Below are positions 57,127-64,000 of a stretch of 64,000 nucleotides of DNA, piece by piece. A model generated the notes under the pieces. That model was not told the origin of the DNA, did no database searches, and worked only from the letters and a program-made list of their open reading frames with translations. A program made the translations under genes and the position numbers. The stretch spans positions 1 through 64,000 of the forward strand of contig NZ_QWGT01000001.1 in assembly GCF_003576405.1 (NCBI RefSeq). Reading direction: 5' to 3'. Within the stretch, counting starts at the first letter, position 1; every line of letters starts with the position of its first letter. This DNA comes from Clavibacter lycopersici (lineage in GTDB: Bacteria; Actinomycetota; Actinomycetes; Actinomycetales; Microbacteriaceae).

Positions 57127-58311
57127 ATGCGAGCAGACGTGATCACCAAGGAGTATCCGCCCGAGGTCTACGGGGGTGCCGGAGTGCACGTCACCGAGCT
57201 CGTGAAGGCCATGCGGCAGCGGACGGAGGTGGTCGTCCGGGCATTCGGGGCGCCGCGCGACGAGCCGGGCGTCTTCTCCTACCCGGTCCCCGCCGAGCTT
57301 GGCGGTGCCAACGCGACGCTGCAGACGATGGCCGTCGACCTCGCCATCGCGAGCGACGTGGCGGGCGCCGACGTCGTCCACTCGCACACCTGGTACGCGA
57401 ACCACGCGGGCCACGTCGCGTCGATGCTGCACGGGATCCCGCACGTCGTCACCGCGCACAGCCTCGAGCCGCTGCGCCCCTGGAAGGCCGAGCAGCTGGG
57501 CGGCGGCTACCGCGTCTCCAGCTGGATCGAGCGCACCGCGTACGAGGCGGCCGACGCCGTCATCGCCGTGAGCGACGGCATGAAGCGCGACATCCTCCGC
57601 TCGTACCCGGCGCTCGACGAGGCGCGCGTGCACACGGTCTACAACGGCATCGACCTGGAGTCGTGGGCTCCCGTGCACGACGACGAGCTCGTGCGCTCGC
57701 TCGGCATCGACCCGTCGCGGCCCTCGGTCGTGTTCGTCGGCCGCATCACCCGCCAGAAGGGGCTGCCCTACCTCCTCCGCGCGGCCGCGCTCCTCCCCGC
57801 CGACGTGCAGATGGTGCTGTGCGCGGGCGCGCCCGACACCCCGCAGATCATGGAGGAGGTCACGGCGCTCGTGCGCGGCCTGCAGGAGGAGCGCTCGGGC
57901 GTCGTGTGGATCGACCGCCTGCTGCCCCGGCGCGAGCTGTCCGCCGTGCTCACCGCGGGCACCGTGTTCGTCTGCCCCTCGGTCTACGAGCCGCTCGGCA
58001 TCGTGAACCTCGAGGCGATGGCGTGCGGCGCGCCGGTGGTCGGCACCGCGACGGGCGGGATCCCGGAGGTCGTCGACGACGGCGTCACCGGCCGGCTCGT
58101 CCCCATCGACCAGGCCACCGACGGCACGGGCACGCCCACCGACCCGGAGCGGTTCGTCCGCGACCTGGCCGACGCGCTCATCGAGGTGGTGCAGGATCCG
58201 GCGACGGCCCGCCGCATGGGCGAGGCCGGCCGCCTGCGCGCCGAGCGCGAGTTCGGCTGGGACCGCATCGCCCGCCAGACCGAGGCGATCTACGCGTCGA
58301 TCCTGCGCTGA
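57127..58311 (+). CDS. glgA: Glycogen synthase, actinobacterial GT4 type
   Basis: 394 residues, a GT4 retaining glycosyltransferase. N-terminal [20 protein letters not shown] binds donor and acceptor; [16 protein letters not shown] and [21 protein letters not shown] lie in the C-terminal Rossmann domain, with the EPLGIVNLE catalytic motif. In mycobacteria this enzyme group (GlgM) makes maltose 1-phosphate from ADP-glucose, feeding GlgE; the TreS-like gene 2 kb away fits that idea. Paired with divergent glgC, its donor source. Confidence 0.92.
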   Translation: MRADVITKEYPPEVYGGAGVHVTELVKAMRQRTEVVVRAFGAPRDEPGVFSYPVPAELGGANATLQTMAVDLAIASDVAGADVVHSHTWYANHAGHVASMLHGIPHVVTAHSLEPLRPWKAEQLGGGYRVSSWIERTAYEAADAVIAVSDGMKRDILRSYPALDEARVHTVYNGIDLESWAPVHDDELVRSLGIDPSRPSVVFVGRITRQKGLPYLLRAAALLPADVQMVLCAGAPDTPQIMEEVTALVRGLQEERSGVVWIDRLLPRRELSAVLTAGTVFVCPSVYEPLGIVNLEAMACGAPVVGTATGGIPEVVDDGVTGRLVPIDQATDGTGTPTDPERFVRDLADALIEVVQDPATARRMGEAGRLRAEREFGWDRIARQTEAIYASILR

Positions 58312-58385
58312 TCGCACGGGCGACGGACGCCGTCCGCGCGGCCCCGCGCATCCCACGACCGGGCGGCGCGCGGGGTCCGGGCCGG

Positions 58386-58391
58386 TAGACT
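58386..58391 (+). promoter_or_regulatory. -10 box TAGACT, leaderless start of the ABC ATPase gene
   Basis: TAGACT ends 7 nt before the ATG with no Shine-Dalgarno site between. Confidence 0.5.
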
Positions 58392-58398
58392 CGTGCGC

Positions 58399-59187
58399 AT
58401 GAGCCACGTCCTCTCCCTGTCCGGAGTGTCCTTCGTCCGGAACGGGACGACCATCCTCGACCAGGTGGAGTGGACGGTGGACGGCGACGAGCGCTGGGTC
58501 GTCCTCGGCCCGAACGGCGCCGGGAAGACGAGCCTGCTGCAGATCGCCTCCGCCATGGCGCACCCGTCCTCGGGCACCGCGACGGTGCTGGACCACGAGC
58601 TCGGGCGGGTCGACGTGTTCGAGCTGCGTTCGCGCATCGGCTTCGCGTCCACCGCGATGGCCCGCCGCATCCCCGCAGACGAGACCGTGCTCGACGTGGT
58701 CCTCACCGCGGCGTACTCGGTCACCGGCCGCTGGAACGAGGACTACGAGGACATCGACGTGCGCCGCGCCCAGCGCGTGCTCGCCGAGTGGCGCCTCGGC
58801 CACCTCGAGCAGCGGAGGTTCGGCACGCTGAGCGACGGCGAGCAGAAGCGCGTGCAGATCGCGCGCTCGATCATGACCGACCCCGAGCTCCTCCTCCTCG
58901 ACGAGCCGGCCGCGAGCCTCGACCTCGGCGCGCGCGAGGAGCTGCTGCAGCTGCTCGGAGGCTACGCGTCGGCGCCCGAGGCGCCCGGCATCGTCATGGT
59001 CACGCACCACGTCGAGGAGATCCCGCGCGGCTTCACGCACGCCCTGCTGCTGCGCGAGGGCGCGGTCGTCGCGGCCGGTGCGCTCGCGGACGTCATCACG
59101 GCGGAGAACCTCGGCCGCGCCTTCGGCCTCGAGCTCGAGGTCACGCACGACGACGGCCGCTTCACGGCCCGCGCCGTCCGCTCCTGA
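58399..59187 (+). CDS. ABC transporter ATP-binding protein
   Basis: 262 residues, one ABC domain. Walker [10 protein letters not shown] (about residue 37), signature [14 protein letters not shown], Walker [14 protein letters not shown], and the switch His in [12 protein letters not shown]. It looks like the ModF/YlmA group of soluble ABC proteins with iron- or molybdenum-type relatives. No permease or binding protein is adjacent, so the transported substrate, if any, is unknown. It ends about 130 nt before rpmE2 and has its own promoter. Confidence 0.88.
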   Translation: MSHVLSLSGVSFVRNGTTILDQVEWTVDGDERWVVLGPNGAGKTSLLQIASAMAHPSSGTATVLDHELGRVDVFELRSRIGFASTAMARRIPADETVLDVVLTAAYSVTGRWNEDYEDIDVRRAQRVLAEWRLGHLEQRRFGTLSDGEQKRVQIARSIMTDPELLLLDEPAASLDLGAREELLQLLGGYASAPEAPGIVMVTHHVEEIPRGFTHALLLREGAVVAAGALADVITAENLGRAFGLELEVTHDDGRFTARAVRS

Positions 59188-59237
59188 GGACGCCGCGCAC
59201 GCACCGGCGCGCCGGCCCGTTCCCGGCACCCGTCTGG

Positions 59238-59243
59238 TAGGCT
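59238..59243 (+). promoter_or_regulatory. -10 box TAGGCT of rpmE2
   Basis: TAGGCT lies 77 nt before the ATG. A GAAGGA site at about 59306 serves as ribosome binding site. I could not identify a convincing Zur operator in the leader. Confidence 0.45.
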
Positions 59244-59320
59244 CGTCCACTGGTCCGGTGATCATCCCGGGCACCCACGCTTCCCACGCAGAAAATCGAA
59301 CCGACGAAGGACACTCCCCG

Positions 59321-59575
59321 ATGAAGACCGACATCCACCCCCAGTACGCCCCCGTCGTCTTCCGCGACCTCGCCTCCGGTGCGACCTTCCTCACGCGCTC
59401 CACCGTGGGCAGCTCGAAGACCATCGAGTGGGAGGACGGCAACACGTACCCCGTCATCGACGTCGAGATCTCGAGCGAGTCGCACCCGTTCTACACGGGC
59501 AAGCAGCGCATCATGGACTCCGCCGGCCGCGTCGAGAAGTTCAACTCGCGCTACGCGGGCTTCGGCAAGAAGTAG
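59321..59575 (+). CDS. rpmE2: 50S ribosomal protein L31 type B
   Basis: 84 residues with no cysteine, so the zinc-free (C-minus, type B) form. The N-terminus [16 protein letters not shown] and the [12 protein letters not shown] segment are diagnostic. In many bacteria this paralogue replaces zinc-binding L31 when zinc is short, under Zur; in others it is the only L31. Which holds here depends on genes outside the window. Own promoter and strong terminator. Confidence 0.96.
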   Translation: MKTDIHPQYAPVVFRDLASGATFLTRSTVGSSKTIEWEDGNTYPVIDVEISSESHPFYTGKQRIMDSAGRVEKFNSRYAGFGKK

Positions 59576-59591
59576 CAGCTCCCGCTGCACC

Positions 59592-59627
59592 ACGAAGGGC
59601 GCCCGGCTCCGGCCGGGCGCCCTTCGT
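59592..59627. terminator. Perfect hairpin between rpmE2 and the exonuclease gene
   Basis: A 15-bp perfect stem (59592-59606 with 59613-59627) and a 6-nt loop. It lies between two convergent genes and can end both transcripts. Confidence 0.85.
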
Positions 59628-59651
59628 CGTCCCCCGGGTGGGGGAGTCGGA

Positions 59652-60353
59652 TCAGGATCCGGCGTGTCGCTCGGGCCATGCGCCCGAGGTGGTGAAGGCG
59701 GGATCGCGCGTGCGGCGCATGTAGTCCTGGAAGCTCTCCGCCTGGACACGCGACCAGTCGACCTGGCGGTCGTGCAGGTCGAGGACGGGGATGTCGAGCT
59801 GGTCGGCGTAGCGACCGGCGATGGCCTGGGCCACGCGGCCCGCCGCGATGGCGTCGGCCCCGGCGTCGTGCGCGTCGTCGAGGCGCACGCCGTAGTGCTC
59901 GGCCGCGACCGCGAGGGTGCGCTTGCCGCGGCGGTAGGTGTCCACGGCCTTGTCGATGACGAGCGGGTCGATGACGGGGCCGGTGTCGCGGAGCGGCTCG
60001 ACCCCGTGGCGCACGGCCTCGCGGTTGAGGAGCGTGAGGTCGTAGGGCGCGTTGTACACGACGAGCGCGAGGCCGCGGGCGAACATCTCGCGGATGGTCG
60101 TGACGATCTCCAGCACGACCGCCCCGGCGTCGCGCCCCTCGGCACGCGCGCGCTCCGTGGTGACCCCGTGGATGGCCGCGGCGCCCGCGGGGATCTCGAC
60201 GCCGGGATCCGCGAGCCAGTCGTGCCGCTCGAGCACCTCTCCCTGCGCGTCGAGCACGACGATGCACGCCGTGACGATGCGGGCGGTCTCGACGTCCACC
60301 CCCGTCGTCTCGAGGTCGAACGAGGCCAGGGTGTCGTGCCAGCGGGAGGTCAT
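59652..60353 (-). CDS. DnaQ-type 3'-5' exonuclease
   Basis: 233 residues of the DEDD exonuclease superfamily. Exo I is SFDLETTGVD (Asp13, Glu15), Exo II lies in VVYNAPYDLTLLN, and Exo III is the DAHDAGADAIAAG segment with the DEDDh histidine. It could be a stand-alone proofreading-like subunit or a repair nuclease; the main replicative exonuclease activity in Actinobacteria usually lies in DnaE1. ATG at 60353 is supported by a TAGCAT box (60361-60366) 7 nt upstream. Confidence 0.9.
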   Translation of the reverse strand: MTSRWHDTLASFDLETTGVDVETARIVTACIVVLDAQGEVLERHDWLADPGVEIPAGAAAIHGVTTERARAEGRDAGAVVLEIVTTIREMFARGLALVVYNAPYDLTLLNREAVRHGVEPLRDTGPVIDPLVIDKAVDTYRRGKRTLAVAAEHYGVRLDDAHDAGADAIAAGRVAQAIAGRYADQLDIPVLDLHDRQVDWSRVQAESFQDYMRRTRDPAFTTSGAWPERHAGS

Positions 60354-60363
60354 CCTGTAGATG

Positions 60364-62085
<1,722 letters not shown>

Positions 62086-62142
62086 GGTTCTCCTCATGGG
62101 CGCGACGGGGGCGTCGACTCGGGGCGGGAAGGCTCGCTCGCA

Positions 62143-62148
62143 ACTCTA
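62143..62148 (-). promoter_or_regulatory. -10 box TAGAGT of treS
   Basis: On the minus strand TAGAGT lies 57 nt before the treS GTG. The gap to the divergent hydrolase gene is 136 bp. Confidence 0.35.
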
Positions 62149-62207
62149 GGCGCGGGGCGCGGGTGGCGGACCCCGGCGCGCCCGGGGGCTCGGGCGGCGG
62201 GCGCTCG

Positions 62208-62213
62208 TAGACT
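62208..62213 (+). promoter_or_regulatory. -10 box TAGACT, leaderless start of the hydrolase gene
   Basis: TAGACT ends 8 nt before the ATG, with no ribosome binding site between. Confidence 0.5.
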
Positions 62214-62221
62214 CGTCCCCG

Positions 62222-63118
62222 ATGACCGTCCCCTCGCCCTACGCCGCCCAGCTCGACCGCATCCCCGTGGTCCGCCGCACCGTCGACCTCCTCGGGAGCC
62301 GCACCGCCTGGTGGGAGTACGGGCCCGCCGACGCCCGCCAGGTGCTCGTCGTCGTGCACGGGTTCCGCGGGGACCACCACGGCCTGGAGCCGGTCGTCGC
62401 GCAGCTGCCCGGCGTGCGGATCCTCTCGCCCGACCTGCCCGGCTTCGGCGACTCGACGCCGCTCGTCGACGCGCGGCACGACATCGCGGGCTATGCAGCG
62501 TGGCTGCGGGAGTTCGTGGCGGCGACCGGCACGCGGGACGCCACCGTGCTCGGCCACTCCTTCGGGTCCATCGTCGTCTCCGCCGCGCTGGCCGGCGGGC
62601 TCCCGAGCCCGCGGGCGGTCCTCGTCAACCCGATCGCGGCGCCCGCGCTCGAGGGGCCGCGGGGGATCCTGACCCGCCTCGCCGTCCTCTACTACCGCGC
62701 CGCCGCCGTGCTGCCCGAGGGCGCCGGCTTCGGCCTGCTGCGCAACCGCGCCATCGTGCGCGTGATGAGCGAGGCCATGGCCAAGACGCGCGACCGCTCG
62801 CTCCGCCGGTGGATCAACGACCAGCACGACCGCTTCTTCAGCGCCTTCAGCGACCGGCGCGTCGTGCTCGAGGCGTTCCGCGCCTCCGTGTCGTCGGACG
62901 CGAGCACGTACGCGCCGCGCGTCGCCGTGCCCGTGCTGCTGGTGGCGGCCGAGCGGGACGACATCACGCCCGTCGCCGCGCAGCACCGGCTGCAGCGCCT
63001 GTTCGCCGACGCGCAGCTCGAGGTGATCCCGCGGGTGGGGCACCTCATCCACTATGAGACTCCGCGGGAGGCCGCCGCCGCCATCCGCCGCTTCCTCGAC
63101 GAGGGGACCGCATCGTGA
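62222..63118 (+). CDS. Alpha/beta hydrolase
   Basis: 298 residues, alpha/beta hydrolase fold. Nucleophile Ser113 in VLGHSFGSI; the acid is probably an Asp in ERDDITP, and His lies in RVGHLIHYETP near the C-terminus. VVHGFRGDHHG forms the oxyanion hole and PDLPGFGDS follows. A lid region (about 140-220) is unusually charged (SEAMAKTRDRSLRRWINDQHDRFF). Substrate unknown. Its stop overlaps the glycosyltransferase start by 4 nt (GTGA), so the two probably act together. Confidence 0.88.
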   Translation: MTVPSPYAAQLDRIPVVRRTVDLLGSRTAWWEYGPADARQVLVVVHGFRGDHHGLEPVVAQLPGVRILSPDLPGFGDSTPLVDARHDIAGYAAWLREFVAATGTRDATVLGHSFGSIVVSAALAGGLPSPRAVLVNPIAAPALEGPRGILTRLAVLYYRAAAVLPEGAGFGLLRNRAIVRVMSEAMAKTRDRSLRRWINDQHDRFFSAFSDRRVVLEAFRASVSSDASTYAPRVAVPVLLVAAERDDITPVAAQHRLQRLFADAQLEVIPRVGHLIHYETPREAAAAIRRFLDEGTAS

Positions 63119-64000
63119 GGCTCGTGTTCGACTGCAGGTACACCCGCATCGGCCGGCACGACGGGATCAGCCGCTACGGCGCCGAGCTCGTCGCCCGGCT
63201 GGCCACGCGCTTCGACGTGACCATGCTGATCAGCGACCACCGCCAGCTGGCCCTCCTGCCCGACCTGCCGTGGCAGCTGGTCAGCTCGCCGACTGGGCCG
63301 CGCGAGCCGTGGGTCGCGCGACGCGTCTCGCGGATGCGGCCCGACGTCGTCTACAGCCCCATGCAGACCATGGGCTCCCGGGGACGCACGTACCCGCTCG
63401 TGCTCACGCTGCACGACCTCATCTACTACCGGCACCGGCGTCCGCCGCGCGACCTGCCCGCTCCCGTGCGCGCGCTCTGGCGGGCGTTCCACCTCGCGTG
63501 GTGGCCGCAGCGGCTCCTGCTCGACCGGGCCGACGCGATCGTCACCGTCAGCGAGACGACGCGCGGCCTCATCCGCGCGCACCGGCTGACGACGCGGCCC
63601 GTGGTCGTCGTGCCGAACGCGGCCGAGCTCGCCCCCGCGCCCGACGGCCGCCCGGACGGGCCGCGTGACGCGCCCGCCGAGCGCACGCTCGTCTACATGG
63701 GCTCGTACATGCCGTACAAGAACGTCGAGACGCTCGTGCACGCGGCCGACGACCTGCCCGAGCACGAGCTGCACCTCATGAGCCGCATCGCCCCCGCCGA
63801 GCGCGACCGGCTGGAGCGGATCGCCGACGGCGCGCGGCTGGTGTTCCGCGACGGCGCGAGCGACGAGGAGTACGCCTCGACGCTGCGGAGGGCGACCGCG
63901 CTCCTCACCGCCTCGCGCGACGAGGGCTTCGGGATCCCCGTGATCGAGGCCATGAGCGTCGGCCTGCCCGTGGTGGTCAGCGACATCCCGATCTTCCGCG
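63115..64000 (+). CDS. Glycosyltransferase family 4 protein, 3' end outside window
   Basis: The frame starts with GTG in a GTGA overlap and stays open to the last base, giving 295 residues. It reads VRLVFDCRYTRIGRHDGISR at the start, then LTLHDLIYYRHRRPP, AIVTVSETTRGLIRAH, VVVVPNAAEL, and YMGSYMPYKNVETLVHAA, where the C-terminal donor-binding domain begins. TASRDEGFGIPVIEAMSVGLPVV holds the EGFGIPVIE catalytic motif of GT4 enzymes. It probably adds a sugar to a lipid or polysaccharide; donor and acceptor are unknown. Confidence 0.92.
   Translation, partial: MRLVFDCRYTRIGRHDGISRYGAELVARLATRFDVTMLISDHRQLALLPDLPWQLVSSPTGPREPWVARRVSRMRPDVVYSPMQTMGSRGRTYPLVLTLHDLIYYRHRRPPRDLPAPVRALWRAFHLAWWPQRLLLDRADAIVTVSETTRGLIRAHRLTTRPVVVVPNAAELAPAPDGRPDGPRDAPAERTLVYMGSYMPYKNVETLVHAADDLPEHELHLMSRIAPAERDRLERIADGARLVFRDGASDEEYASTLRRATALLTASRDEGFGIPVIEAMSVGLPVVVSDIPIFR

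Noticed and set aside
55843-59457. Extension of the serB frame upstream through glgC and glgA to more than 1400 codons
   Set aside because: Only the last 233 residues match a protein family. The rest is out-of-frame reading across glgC and, antisense, glgA.

Overview
The window is a high-GC (roughly 70 percent or more by eye), densely coded actinobacterial chromosome segment. Gene order, codon choice and protein sequences (RbpA, WhiA, OpcA, an ANTAR regulator, actinobacterial GlgA, a tkt-tal-pgi-zwf-opcA-pgl cluster) point to Microbacteriaceae, most likely Clavibacter. The genus is an inference from familiarity, not from a search. I saw no insertion sequence, prophage, CRISPR array, rRNA or plasmid-type origin. 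This is conserved core genome.

Layout. 1-4720: end of the trp operon (membrane protein, small DUF6704 protein, trpC, trpB, trpA), then lgt. 4822-12379: gltB-gltD and pyk, closed by strong hairpins facing a convergent tRNA-Leu(CAA). 12688-18684: ANTAR regulator pdtaR, a thioesterase, polA, a lone PTS EIIA and a DUF885 metallopeptidase-like protein. 18863-28067: rpsA, coaE, uvrB, uvrA and uvrC. 28145-34751: rapZ-whiA, sodA, gap-pgk-tpiA, secG and rbpA. 34945-43227 (minus strand): tkt-tal-pgi-zwf-opcA-pgl, the pentose phosphate pathway in one direction with four stop/start overlaps. 43400-45555: ctaB and ctaA (heme A synthesis) converging. 45822-49890: a SUF operon, sufB-sufD-Rieske-sufC-sufT-like, without sufS or sufU. 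50114-55121: ABC-F protein, SURF1, a small Cys protein, a DUF3099 protein, fabG and a phosphotransferase. 55141-62085: serB, glgC, glgA, an ABC ATPase, rpmE2, a DnaQ-type exonuclease and a TreS-like glucosyltransferase. 62222-64000: alpha/beta hydrolase and a glycosyltransferase cut by the window edge.

The genes serve amino acid synthesis (trp, glt, ser), central carbon flow (pyk, gap, pgk, tpi, pentose phosphate, glycogen/trehalose), DNA repair (UvrABC, Pol I), Fe-S and heme supply for respiration, and core transcription and translation factors.

No clearly new system stands out. The most interesting signals are: a recurring TANNNT -10 box 6-8 nt before start codons, which predicts many leaderless mRNAs, in one case built from the stop codon of the gene in front; a marked excess of GGATCC in all frames; a decayed duplicate of the tRNA-Leu 5' end and promoter; a SUF operon with no cysteine desulfurase; absence of yvcK between rapZ and whiA; and a conserved small Cys/His protein beside SURF1.
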